Below, one piece after another: positions 53,152 through 61,520 of a DNA stretch of 64,000 nt. The stretch covers positions 1-64,000 of the forward strand of contig NZ_JACHCI010000017.1 of the NCBI RefSeq assembly GCF_014200675.1, written 5' to 3'. How positions within the stretch are numbered: the first letter of the stretch is position 1; every line of letters begins with the position of its first letter. Source of the DNA: Janthinobacterium saanense (GTDB taxonomy: Bacteria > Pseudomonadota > Gammaproteobacteria > Burkholderiales > Burkholderiaceae_D). The position numbers and the translations under genes were made by a program. The notes beneath the pieces were generated by a model, which made no database searches, was not told the DNA's origin, and was given only the letters and a program-made list of their open reading frames with translations.

Positions 53152-56018
53152 GAGGCCAGGGCCAGCAGGTCGACCACTTCCAGGCCTGCCAGGTCTTGCG
53201 TCGTATTGCCCGCAAACGCGGCGCGGCTAGCTTTGCCATCTGTCAGCCAGGTACGCGTGACGGCCTTGATCTGCGCCAGGGTGCAGTTCAGTACGCCGCT
53301 ACGGAATTGCTGGCGCACCGCTTCCGTCGTGCCCCGCTGCAGCATATTCCACGCCGTCAGTGCTTCTGCGTATGGCGAATGCGGTTTGTCGAGTCCCTTG
53401 ATCACGCAGATGATCGCCTCTTCCACCTGCTCTTGCGAGAAGTCGCCATCGAGGATTTGTTCCAGCGTGGTGCCGAAGTCGGCATAGGTGCCGGCCAGGC
53501 GCGGATCGCGGTAGGAGCTCAAGGTGAAGGTGCCGGCGCCAGCCGCATAGCTGGCGCTGCCGCCATAGGCGCCGCCTTTTTCGCGCAGGGCCGTATGCAG
53601 CACCTGGTTCGTCATCAGCTCGGCCGCGACGGCCAGCGCTGCCGCGTCCGGGCTGTGCACGCCAGGCACGGGCCAGGCCACGTAGCAATGGTTGATCTGG
53701 CTGGTAGCGTGCAGGGCGGCATTGGCCAATGGCAATGCAGGGGCTTCGCTTGCGGTCGCCGCGACTGCAGCGCTTGCCGATGGCACTGGCAAATCGAGCA
53801 GGCCGGCCAGGGTCTGGCCATCCTGTTCCAGGCCGGCGCACAGCACGGTCGGTACTTGCGCAATGATCTGTGCGTGCAGGCTATCGAGTTCGCGCGCGAT
53901 TTCCTGCAAGCCTGCCGAGGTCTTGCTCAATTGCTGCAAACGGCGGTAGAACGGCAAGGCGGACGGGCCACTGACGATGTCGTCGAAACGGCGCATGGCC
54001 GACAGCGGCGCGGCAGCGGCCAGCATGGCGTAGCGGCCACCCGATTCCGCCAGGCTGCCCAATTTATCCTGCACCAGGCTTTCGATCAGGAAAGCCAGAC
54101 GCTCTTCTTCATCGAAGCGCGGCTTGGCGATCCAGGCCGACAGCACGGCGGCAATCGCCGCGTGTTCTTCACGCAAGCCACTGGCCGAGAACGACAATTC
54201 CACGCGCATCGCTTGCTGCGGGCGCGGGATGGCTTCCAGGCCGATGTGGAACGACGGCACCATGCTCTGGCGCCAGGCGCTGGCGTCGTCGAACGACAGC
54301 TCGCCCACGCCCAGTTCCGGCGCCAGGTCCGTGTACAAACGCAGCCATGGCCAGGCCGCTTCCGGCAAGTGCGACACGTCGTACAGCACATTGGCGTAGC
54401 TGATGCCGTTCGAAGCGATGGAAAACGCCACCGCGCCATTCACGGCGGCAGGAATCGGCAGGGCCGGGCGCGGATGCGCGCTGACGTCGCCAGGGCGAAT
54501 GCGCGGCAGCACTTCCGAATTCGACGGCAATTGCTGGTGCGCTTCCAGCGCGGCCGATTCGGCCACGATGTGTTCGCGCTGGGCATCGGTCAGGCTCGCT
54601 TGCAGGGCGGCCAGCTTGGCGTCTTCCTGGGCGGCGCGGTCGGTGAAGAAGGCGCTATCGGGCACCACGCGGGTGGTCAAGCGGGTCGGGTTGGCGATCA
54701 GCTCGCGTACCAGTTGCTTGAAGAATTCCGGGTCCTCGACTTGTTTTTCCAGCGTTTCCAAAATAGCCGCATTGTCGAAGGCGTGCATGACGTCGCCGCC
54801 ATACATGGCCAGCGGCAAGGCGTGCAGCAAACGGCCCAGGCCGTAAGGCATGCGGCCGCTGCTGATTTCGCGCTGGCTGTATTTGATGTCGCGCAAGGCG
54901 GCGTGCAGCACGGCAGCCGGAATACCCTCTTTGGCCGTTTCTTCCAGCGCGCTCCAGATGCGGGTGTGGGCGTCGGCGATCTGTTCCTGCGTCAAGCCTT
55001 CCATGCCGATGTGGAACACCATCTGGCGCGTGCCGGCGTCGCGGCCATTCATGTCCGATGGACGGCCGTAACCAGCCGATTCCATGGCGCGCATGACGGG
55101 CGCCGACGATTCGCCGAGCAAGCCTGCCGACAGCAGATGGGCGTGGTAAAACGCCAGCGGCTCGGACGATTCGCCCATCAGCCAGGCAAACTGCAGGCCG
55201 AATTCATCGTCGCGCGCTTCCTGCGAAGGAATTTTGACGGTGTTTTCCTGCGGTGCGGTCCACGCTGGCGCCAGCTGCGGCAAACGGCGCGGGCTGAAGC
55301 CGCTGAGTTTCGATAGCACGCGCTCGGCCACCTGCTCTTGCACCGCCGACGCTTCGATATTGCCGGCCGTCATGATCACGGCTTGCGAAGGGTGATAGTG
55401 GCTGGCGTGGAATTCTTTCAGCATTGCATGCGTCAATTCCGGGATATCCAGCGGATCGCCGCCCGACTCCACTTCATACGTCGTGCCTTTGAGCAAGGTG
55501 CTGGCGATGCCGCTGTCGAGTGCGCGCATGGGGCTGTTGAAAGCACCCTTCATTTCATTGAAAACGATGCCCTGGTACACCAGCTTGTCGCCTTCAAATG
55601 CATGGCGCCAGCCTTCCTGGCGGAAATTGAGGTAATCCAGATTCGGGAAGAAGGCCGCATCGAGGTACACATCGAGCAGGTTGAAGAAATCCTTGCGGTC
55701 GGTGCTGGCGAACGGGTACACGGTGCGGTCCGGATAGGTCATCGCATTCATGAAGGTGGCCGTCGAACGGCGCAGCATCGAGAAAAACGGGTCGCGCACC
55801 GGATAGCGGGCCGAACCGCACAGGGCCAGGTGTTCCAGGATGTGGGCGCGGCCATCGCTGACCTCGGGCACCGTGGGAAAAGCCACCAGGAACACCATCT
55901 CAGCCTGCTCGGTATGCATATGGATATGGCGCATGCCCGATGCGGGCTCGACGTATTGCTCGATGGTTGCCTGCAAGACTGGAATGAAGTTACTGCTGAC
56001 TTTTTCAAATGTGCTCAT
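53148..56018 (-). CDS. M16 family zinc metallopeptidase (PreP/insulinase-like)
   Basis: A 956-residue M16C-type peptidase of the presequence-protease kind, two M16 halves in one chain. The inverted zinc site HILEH (in GRAHILEHLALCGSARYP, near residue 60) supplies two histidines and the catalytic Glu. The distal zinc-binding Glu is in VFNEMKGAFNSPMRAL around residue 150. The second half lacks a zinc site, as expected, and the C-terminus has HTALREKGGAYGGSASY with the substrate-binding Arg/Tyr region. It degrades unfolded peptides in the cytosol or, in some bacteria, the periplasm; no signal peptide is seen. No operon partner. Confidence 0.92.
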   Translation of the reverse strand: MSTFEKVSSNFIPVLQATIEQYVEPASGMRHIHMHTEQAEMVFLVAFPTVPEVSDGRAHILEHLALCGSARYPVRDPFFSMLRRSTATFMNAMTYPDRTVYPFASTDRKDFFNLLDVYLDAAFFPNLDYLNFRQEGWRHAFEGDKLVYQGIVFNEMKGAFNSPMRALDSGIASTLLKGTTYEVESGGDPLDIPELTHAMLKEFHASHYHPSQAVIMTAGNIEASAVQEQVAERVLSKLSGFSPRRLPQLAPAWTAPQENTVKIPSQEARDDEFGLQFAWLMGESSEPLAFYHAHLLSAGLLGESSAPVMRAMESAGYGRPSDMNGRDAGTRQMVFHIGMEGLTQEQIADAHTRIWSALEETAKEGIPAAVLHAALRDIKYSQREISSGRMPYGLGRLLHALPLAMYGGDVMHAFDNAAILETLEKQVEDPEFFKQLVRELIANPTRLTTRVVPDSAFFTDRAAQEDAKLAALQASLTDAQREHIVAESAALEAHQQLPSNSEVLPRIRPGDVSAHPRPALPIPAAVNGAVAFSIASNGISYANVLYDVSHLPEAAWPWLRLYTDLAPELGVGELSFDDASAWRQSMVPSFHIGLEAIPRPQQAMRVELSFSASGLREEHAAIAAVLSAWIAKPRFDEEERLAFLIESLVQDKLGSLAESGGRYAMLAAAAPLSAMRRFDDIVSGPSALPFYRRLQQLSKTSAGLQEIARELDSLHAQIIAQVPTVLCAGLEQDGQTLAGLLDLPVPSASAAVAATASEAPALPLANAALHATSQINHCYVAWPVPGVHSPDAAALAVAAELMTNQVLHTALREKGGAYGGSASYAAGAGTFTLSSYRDPRLAGTYADFGTTLEQILDGDFSQEQVEEAIICVIKGLDKPHSPYAEALTAWNMLQRGTTEAVRQQFRSGVLNCTLAQIKAVTRTWLTDGKASRAAFAGNTTQDLAGLEVVDLLALAS

Positions 56019-56306
56019 GCGGTGTGGGATCTCTGCGGTAGGTGATTCGGGAATTCGGTGGCGTGCATCATAGTTGGGGACAAAGCGGCGAAAAGCCAGT
56101 ACTGGCCTGCCACTTTGATGCCTGTATGAAGTTTTTCCCTATTGTACTAGGACTATTCGCCGCCCGCGCTGCCCCACCCTGACTTGATTCCTGCTGAGGT
56201 GCAATCCAACAACGTTATTATTTTGATTGCATCAAGATAGGCGGCGTCTTGCATCGCGCGCTTAGCGTACCATGCGCTTTTTCCCATCGCCGAACAAGGT
56301 CGCAGC

Positions 56307-57719
56307 GTGTCCAGACTTTCCTTTCGCCAATTGCTATTTGCCGCCTTCATCCTGACGGCAGGCATTTTGACGGCCACCTCCGTGCAAGCTTTGCTCACCC
56401 TGGAACACCTGGCGCGGCTGGGCCGCGAAACGGCGGCGCAGGCGATCACCCTGACGGAGCAGTCGCAGCGCTTGTCCGAGCGCACCCTGGCCATGGAGCG
56501 CAGCGCGCGCCAGTTCCTGGTGCTGGACGATCCTGTTTTCCGCGACCGTTATGCCAGCGCGCGCCTAGAAGCGGCGGCCTCGCTGCAAGTATTGAACCGC
56601 GCCACCCCCGGTTTCGCCCAGCAACTGGCGGACGAGTGGACGGCGCAGGCAGAAGCCGCCTGGCAAGTGTTGCAGGCTGGCAAGCGACGCAAGCGCGATG
56701 GCCACGCCGTGGTGTATCGCGCGTTTGCCCGCATGGCGCAAATCAATGACAGCCTGGCGCGCGACAGCAAGACGGAAATCGGCAGCCGCAACGATGCGCT
56801 GCTGGTGGAACTGGAACGCCAGCGCCGCTTGCTGGGTGCGCTGGTGATCGGCGCCGTGCTGCTGGCCGCCGTGCTGGCCACCTGCTTTGGCTTCCTGCTG
56901 TCGCGGCCGCTGCGCCGCATCGAAACGGCCATCGAACGGCTGGGCGACAAACGCTATGAGCAACCCATCGTGGTGGGCGGTCCTGCCGATACGCGCCGCC
57001 TGGGCCAGCAGCTCGACTGGCTGCGCCAGCGCTTGCACGACTTGGATGCCGACAAGGAACGTTTCCTGCGCCATATCTCGCATGAATTGAAAACGCCGCT
57101 GGCCGCGCTGCGCGAAGGCGTGGCCTTGCTGGAAGATGAAGTGGCGGGTAAGCTCAGCGATGGCCAGCGCGAAATCGCCGGCATCCTGCAGCAGAATACG
57201 GCCTCCTTGCAAAACCAGATCGAAGACTTGCTGCGCTACAATACCGCCGCGTTTGACGCCCAGCGCCTGGCTTGCAGCAAGGTCGATTTGCTGGCACTGC
57301 TGCATGCCGTGGTGGCCGAGCAGCGGCTGCAATGGCAGGCGCGCCGCCTGACGGTGGAGGTGCAGGGCGAGCCTTTGATGGTGCAGGCGGACCGCGACAA
57401 GCTGGCCACGGCCCTGGCCAATATCCTGTCGAACGCCGTGCGCTTCAGCCCGGAAGGCGGTACCGTGCATTTCAGCTTGGCGAGCGACGGCAGGCGCGCC
57501 AGCATCGATTGCATCGACGAGGGCAGCGGCGTGGCGCCCGAAGACGTGCAGCGTATTTTTGAACCGTTTTACCAGGGAGTGCGCCAGGCCGCCAGCGCGC
57601 GCAATGGCAATGGCATCGGCCTGTCCATCGTGCGCGAATATATTGCCGCCCACGAAGGCAGCGTCGCTCTTTTACCGCGCCCGGCCGGCGCCCATTTTCG
57701 GATAGAACTGCCCTTATGA
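56307..57719 (+). CDS. glrK: Sensor histidine kinase GlrK (QseE)
   Basis: A 470-residue inner-membrane histidine kinase. Helix 1 is at residues 9-30 and helix 2 at 176-198. Between them lies a helical periplasmic sensor (about 31-175). A HAMP segment (RPLRRIETAIERLGD) leads to the phosphorylated His259 in HISHELKTPLAALREG and the ATPase N-box ANILSNAVRFSPEGG, then DEGSGVAPED and GIGLSIVREYI. It matches the GlrK/QseE group, whose regulator works with sigma-54. The start is GTG at 56307. The next gene overlaps its end by four bases. Confidence 0.92.
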   Translation: MSRLSFRQLLFAAFILTAGILTATSVQALLTLEHLARLGRETAAQAITLTEQSQRLSERTLAMERSARQFLVLDDPVFRDRYASARLEAAASLQVLNRATPGFAQQLADEWTAQAEAAWQVLQAGKRRKRDGHAVVYRAFARMAQINDSLARDSKTEIGSRNDALLVELERQRRLLGALVIGAVLLAAVLATCFGFLLSRPLRRIETAIERLGDKRYEQPIVVGGPADTRRLGQQLDWLRQRLHDLDADKERFLRHISHELKTPLAALREGVALLEDEVAGKLSDGQREIAGILQQNTASLQNQIEDLLRYNTAAFDAQRLACSKVDLLALLHAVVAEQRLQWQARRLTVEVQGEPLMVQADRDKLATALANILSNAVRFSPEGGTVHFSLASDGRRASIDCIDEGSGVAPEDVQRIFEPFYQGVRQAASARNGNGIGLSIVREYIAAHEGSVALLPRPAGAHFRIELPL

Positions 57720-58255
57720 TGAATTCCCTAACTTCCCGCGCCGGCCTTGTACTGTGCGCCATGCTGCTGGCCGCCTGCGCCGCCACGCCCGCGAAACAGA
57801 CGCCCGTACTGGTGCAGACGCCGCCGCGCGTGATTCTGGTGCCCGACCCCAGCCTGGCCGAATTGCTGGCCTACCATGCCAGCGTGCGTTTGATGACGCC
57901 GTCCGAGCTGGCCAAGGCCCAGCAGGATATGGCTGCGCAGGATGCGTCCGCCAAAAACAATCTGCGCCGCGCCATGCTGGCCGCCACCGTGCACGGCACG
58001 GGCGACTTGGCACGCGCGCAGGCATTGCTCGAGCCGATAGCTCAAAGCACGGACCAGCCTGCACTGGCGCCGCTGGCGCAATTGCTGTCCGCCCATTATG
58101 CAGAAACGCGGCGCCAGGATGAAGCCATCGAGAAACTCAATGGCCAGGTGCGCGACGCCCAGCGCCGCAATGACCAGCTCAATGAAAAACTCGAAGGCTT
58201 GAAAAATATCGAGCGCAGCCTGTCTGTGCGCCCCGCCGCAGGAGCGCCGAAATGA
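57716..58255 (+). CDS. QseG-like lipoprotein of the GlrK-GlrR system
   Basis: A 179-residue outer-membrane lipoprotein. The lipobox is MLLAAC-A at about residues 16-22. The rest is helical with a leucine-heptad coiled coil at the C-terminus (EAIEKLNGQVRDAQRRNDQLNEKLEGLKNIERSL). It lies between glrK and glrR, overlapping both by four bases, exactly where QseG (YfhG) lies in enterobacteria. There QseG interacts with the kinase and is needed for its full activity. Sequence similarity cannot be judged in detail, so the name is positional. Confidence 0.8.
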   Translation: MMNSLTSRAGLVLCAMLLAACAATPAKQTPVLVQTPPRVILVPDPSLAELLAYHASVRLMTPSELAKAQQDMAAQDASAKNNLRRAMLAATVHGTGDLARAQALLEPIAQSTDQPALAPLAQLLSAHYAETRRQDEAIEKLNGQVRDAQRRNDQLNEKLEGLKNIERSLSVRPAAGAPK

Positions 58256-59634
58256 CGGATCAAGCTCACACGAATCAAGCCCACATCCTGTTAGTGGACG
58301 ATGATCCCGACCTGCTGCGCCTGCTGACGATACGCTTGAAGGCGGGCAATTACCGCGTCACGGCCGTGGGCAGCGCGGAAGCGGCGCTGGCCCGGCTGGC
58401 CGTGGAATTGCCGGCGCTGGTCATTACCGACGTGCAATTGCCTGGCCGCGACGGCCTGGCGCTGTTCGACGATATCCGCCGCCAGCACTCTGCCCTGCCC
58501 GTCATCTTGCTAACCGCCCACGGCACCATCCCCGACGCCGTCGACGCCACCGCGCGCGGTGCGTTTGCTTACCTGACGAAACCGTTCGATGGCAAGTTGC
58601 TGATGGAAAAGGTGGCCTACGCCGTCAACCTGTCCACCGTCATGCCCACGCCGGCCTCCAGCGATGAAAGCTGGCGCGCCGAGCTGATCAGCCGCAGCGC
58701 GCCGATGGCCGAATTGCTGGCCGAGGCGCGGCTGGTGGCCGGCTCAGACGCCAGCATCCTGATACGTGGCGCCAGCGGCACCGGCAAGGAATTGCTGGCG
58801 CGCGCCTTGCACAACGCCAGCCGCCGCGCCAAGGCGCCGTTTATCGCTGTCAACTGTGGTGCGATCCCCGAGCAATTGCTGGAGTCGGAATTGTTTGGCC
58901 ACGTGAAAGGATCATTCACGGGTGCGGTGGCCAACCGCGAAGGCTTGTTCCAGGCCGCCGATGGCGGCACTTTGTTCCTGGACGAGATCGGCGACATGCC
59001 GCTTCCGCTGCAAGTCAAATTGCTGCGCGTGCTGCAAGAGCGGGCCGTGCGCCCGGTCGGCGCCGACCGCACGCAGCCGGTCGATGTGCGGCTGCTGTCG
59101 GCCACCCACCGCGACCTCGATGTCGCCATGGCTGAAGGGCAATTCCGCGAAGACTTGTATTACCGCCTGAACGTGGTGACCCTGGTCTTGCCGCCGCTGG
59201 CCGAGCGCCGCGAAGATATCGCCTTGCTGGCCAATCACTTCCTGCAAAAAGTGGCTGCCAAGTATCAAAAGCCCTTGAATGGTTTCGCGCCCGACGCCTT
59301 GACGGCGCTGGTGGGCGCGCCCTGGCCCGGCAATGTGCGCCAGCTATTCAATGTCGTCGAGCAAGTGTGTGCGCTGGCGACGGCGCCGCTGGTGCCCTTG
59401 ACCCTGGTGCAGCGCGCCTTGCGCGTGCCCTCGCTGGAAGCGCTCAGCTATAACGAAGCCAAGCAGCGCTTCGAGCGCGACTACCTGGTGCAATTGCTGC
59501 GATTGACCGATGGCAACGTGGCCGACGCCGCCCGCCTGGCCGACCGCAACCGCACGGAGTTCTACCGTTTGCTGCAGAAATACGAGCTGACGCCAGCCTT
59601 GTTCAGGGGCGACGGCGAGCCTGTCGCTGATTAG
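58252..59634 (+). CDS. glrR: Sigma-54-dependent response regulator GlrR (QseF)
   Basis: A 460-residue NtrC-type regulator. The receiver domain has LLVDDDPDLLRLL with the phospho-acceptor Asp60 in VITDVQLPGRDG. The AAA+ domain has Walker A RGASGTGKELLARALH, the sigma-54 contact GAVANREGLFQAADGG (GAFTGA variant in SFTGAVAN) and Walker B LFLDEIGDMP. The C-terminal HTH is NVADAARLADRNRTEFYRLLQKY. GlrR activates sigma-54 promoters from upstream TGTC-N10-GACA sites. Two such sites lie at and just beyond its own stop codon, in front of a sigma-54 promoter for the BON gene. Confidence 0.94.
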   Translation: MTDQAHTNQAHILLVDDDPDLLRLLTIRLKAGNYRVTAVGSAEAALARLAVELPALVITDVQLPGRDGLALFDDIRRQHSALPVILLTAHGTIPDAVDATARGAFAYLTKPFDGKLLMEKVAYAVNLSTVMPTPASSDESWRAELISRSAPMAELLAEARLVAGSDASILIRGASGTGKELLARALHNASRRAKAPFIAVNCGAIPEQLLESELFGHVKGSFTGAVANREGLFQAADGGTLFLDEIGDMPLPLQVKLLRVLQERAVRPVGADRTQPVDVRLLSATHRDLDVAMAEGQFREDLYYRLNVVTLVLPPLAERREDIALLANHFLQKVAAKYQKPLNGFAPDALTALVGAPWPGNVRQLFNVVEQVCALATAPLVPLTLVQRALRVPSLEALSYNEAKQRFERDYLVQLLRLTDGNVADAARLADRNRTEFYRLLQKYELTPALFRGDGEPVAD

Positions 59635-59639
59635 CGACA
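59622..59639. promoter_or_regulatory. GlrR activator site 1
   Basis: TGTC-N10-GACA (TGTCGCTGATTAGCGACA) spans the stop codon of glrR. It matches the published GlrR consensus exactly and is 161 bases upstream of the sigma-54 -24 element. Confidence 0.82.
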
Positions 59640-59698
59640 AGAATAAACTGTTTAAATTCAAGGGCTTGGCATGAAACATTGATAGGCTTACCATAAGC

Positions 59699-59716
59699 TG
59701 TCGCTGCCAGGCGACA
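59699..59716. promoter_or_regulatory. GlrR activator site 2
   Basis: TGTC-N10-GACA (TGTCGCTGCCAGGCGACA), the second exact match, 84 bases upstream of the sigma-54 element. It could also fold as a hairpin for the end of glrR, but no T-run follows. Confidence 0.82.
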
Positions 59717-59799
59717 AAAAGCCGGATTTTTCGGGCCATGCCAGGCTGAAAAAATCGGTATTTATGCCAAGTCATTGATTTATAAGGGTTTTTAAAAGC

Positions 59800-59815
59800 T
59801 GGCACGGCCTTTGCT
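59800..59815 (+). promoter_or_regulatory. Sigma-54 promoter of the BON gene
   Basis: TGGCACGGCCTTTGCT matches the sigma-54 consensus TGGCACR-N4-TTGCW at every defined position, with GG and GC at the correct spacing, 60 bases before the BON gene start. Confidence 0.92.
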
Positions 59816-59874
59816 GTATGGGTAGATGTGACGCTTCAAAGTGTTGCTTTAACTTCATATTGAGAGGAACTACC

Positions 59875-60243
59875 ATGCAAACATCGAAACTGTTCAATAC
59901 TCTGGTTGCCGCCGCCCTGCTGTCGGGTGCTTCGATTACCGCTACGCATGCAGCTGACTCCGCACCGAAAGCACCAGCGGCACCTGCCGCCGACACCGTT
60001 GTCGCTGCCAACGCCGCTGCCGCCGTGCCTGATGAAACCATCACTTCCTCGGCCAAAGCCGCCCTGAGCGCCGACGCTCAAGCCGCTGCCCTGCCAGTTA
60101 ATGTAGCGACCAAGCAAGGCGTGGTCGTGCTGTCGGGCGACGTGCCGAGCGCCGAAGCCGGTGACCGCGTGGTCCAGATCGTCGCTTCCGTGAGCGGCGT
60201 CAAAGAAATCAAGAACGAACTGAAAGTCAAAGCCGCCGGCTAA
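59875..60243 (+). CDS. Periplasmic BON-domain protein, predicted GlrR target
   Basis: A 122-residue exported protein. The signal peptide (MQTSKLFNTLVAAALLSGASITATHA) is followed by an Ala/Pro-rich spacer and one BON domain (about residues 60-120: ITSSAKAALSADAQAAALPVNVATKQGVVVLSGDV, VVQIVASVSGVKEIKNEL), as in OsmY. BON proteins bind phospholipid or other envelope components and are induced by envelope or osmotic stress. ATG 59875 follows GAGAGGAAC. A sigma-54 promoter and two GlrR sites lie upstream, so it probably answers to GlrK signals. A strong terminator follows. Confidence 0.88.
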   Translation: MQTSKLFNTLVAAALLSGASITATHAADSAPKAPAAPAADTVVAANAAAAVPDETITSSAKAALSADAQAAALPVNVATKQGVVVLSGDVPSAEAGDRVVQIVASVSGVKEIKNELKVKAAG

Positions 60244-60270
60244 TCACCGTTCGTGCTGTTACTCCGGGTC

Positions 60271-60299
60271 GCCCTGTCTGCGGACAGGGCATTTTTTTT
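60271..60299 (+). terminator. Rho-independent terminator of the BON gene
   Basis: GCCCTGTC-tgcg-GACAGGGC (60271-60290), a perfect 8-bp stem followed by an A and eight T residues, 28 bases after the stop codon. Confidence 0.92.
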
Positions 60300-60451
60300 G
60301 CCCGCAGACTTTAACCTTAGGGGCATCGTGACCAAACCGTCACGCAGGGAGCCGGGCAACCAGCGTAAAATAGTCAGCAATGGCGCCATTTCTGGCGCTT
60401 TTGTCATCCCTGGCACAGCGTTGCAAGGCTGTGCCGCTAACAGGCTATCGC

Positions 60452-61465
60452 ATGTCCTCTTCCTCTCCCCTGGCGCTGTTGCGCAAGCTGAAACCCGATA
60501 ATTTCACCATTGCCCTGCTGTGTACCGTGGCGCTGGCCAGCTTCCTGCCCTGCACCGGCACGACGGCCGTGGTCTTCGGCAACATCACCACCGTCGCCAT
60601 CGGCGCCCTGTTCTTCCTGCACGGCGCCAAGCTGTCCAAGGAAGCCGTCATGGCGGGCGTCATGCACTGGCGCTTGCACCTGCTGGTGCTGGCCAGCACC
60701 TTTGTCATGTTCCCCTTGCTGGGCCTGGCGCTGCGTCCGCTGGCGCTGACCTTCCTCACGCCTGAGCTGTACGTGGGCATCCTGTTCCTGTGCGCATTGC
60801 CATCCACCGTGCAATCGTCGATCGCGATGACCGCCATGGCGCGCGGCAATGTGCCGGCCGCCATCTGCAGCGCCTCGGCTTCCAATTTTATCGGTATCTT
60901 TCTCGCCCCCATCCTGGTGGGCTTGCTGGTGGCCAAAGGCGCGGCCAGCAAATCGTCGCTGGACGCCGTCTTGTCTATCGTCATGCAATTGCTGCTGCCT
61001 TTCCTGGCCGGCCAATTCCTGCGCCGCTGGATAGGCCGCTGGGTCGACCGCAACAAGGCCGTGCTGAAATACGTCGACCAGGGCTCCATCTTGCTGGTGG
61101 TCTACACCGCCTTCAGCGAAGCCGTTGGCGAAGGCCTGTGGCATACCCTGTCGGTGGAAACTTTGGTGGCGCTGGCGCTGGTCAATTTGCTGTTGCTGGC
61201 GCTGGTCTTGGGCATCGGCACTTTCGTCAGCCGCCGCCTGGGCTTTTCCAAGGAAGACGAAATCACCATCGTCTTTTGCGGCTCCAAGAAAAGCCTGGCC
61301 AGCGGCGTGCCGATGGCCAAAGTACTGTTTTCCGCCCGTGAACTGGGCATGGTGATCCTGCCGTTGATGCTGTTCCACCAGATCCAGCTGATGATCTGCG
61401 CCGTCATCGCGCAGCGCTATGCGCAGCGGACTGAGGGGCAAGAGGCGCCGGTGACGACGGCTTGA
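60452..61465 (+). CDS. Bile acid:sodium symporter-like membrane protein (SBF family)
   Basis: A 337-residue inner-membrane protein with about ten helices, matching the SBF-like/YfeH group of the bile acid:sodium symporter superfamily. ATG 60452 (MSSSSPLALLRKLKPDNFTIALL) is the last start before the first helix. Motifs include FFLHGAKLSKEAVMAGVMHWRLH, LFLCALPSTVQSSIAMTAMARGNVPAAICSASASNFIGI (the unwound substrate-site helix) and FCGSKKSLASGVPMAKVLF. In bacteria the substrate of this subgroup is not established. It stands alone with its own terminator. Confidence 0.9.
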   Translation: MSSSSPLALLRKLKPDNFTIALLCTVALASFLPCTGTTAVVFGNITTVAIGALFFLHGAKLSKEAVMAGVMHWRLHLLVLASTFVMFPLLGLALRPLALTFLTPELYVGILFLCALPSTVQSSIAMTAMARGNVPAAICSASASNFIGIFLAPILVGLLVAKGAASKSSLDAVLSIVMQLLLPFLAGQFLRRWIGRWVDRNKAVLKYVDQGSILLVVYTAFSEAVGEGLWHTLSVETLVALALVNLLLLALVLGIGTFVSRRLGFSKEDEITIVFCGSKKSLASGVPMAKVLFSARELGMVILPLMLFHQIQLMICAVIAQRYAQRTEGQEAPVTTA

Positions 61466-61490
61466 GTACATCGTTCAGATCGATGTAAGG

Positions 61491-61520
61491 AATACCGCGC
61501 CCTGCGCGGTATTTTTTTGT
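61491..61520. terminator. Terminator between symporter and UdgX genes
   Basis: AATACCGCGC-cct-GCGCGGTATT (61491-61513) is a perfect 10-bp stem with a T-run on its right side, ending transcription of the symporter gene. Its A/T-flanked left side may also serve the convergent gene. Confidence 0.9.

Noticed and set aside
53196-55316. A 706-codon open frame opposite the M16 peptidase gene
   Set aside because: Same reasoning: full antisense overlap with a conserved enzyme, no ribosome-binding site and no protein-like motifs.
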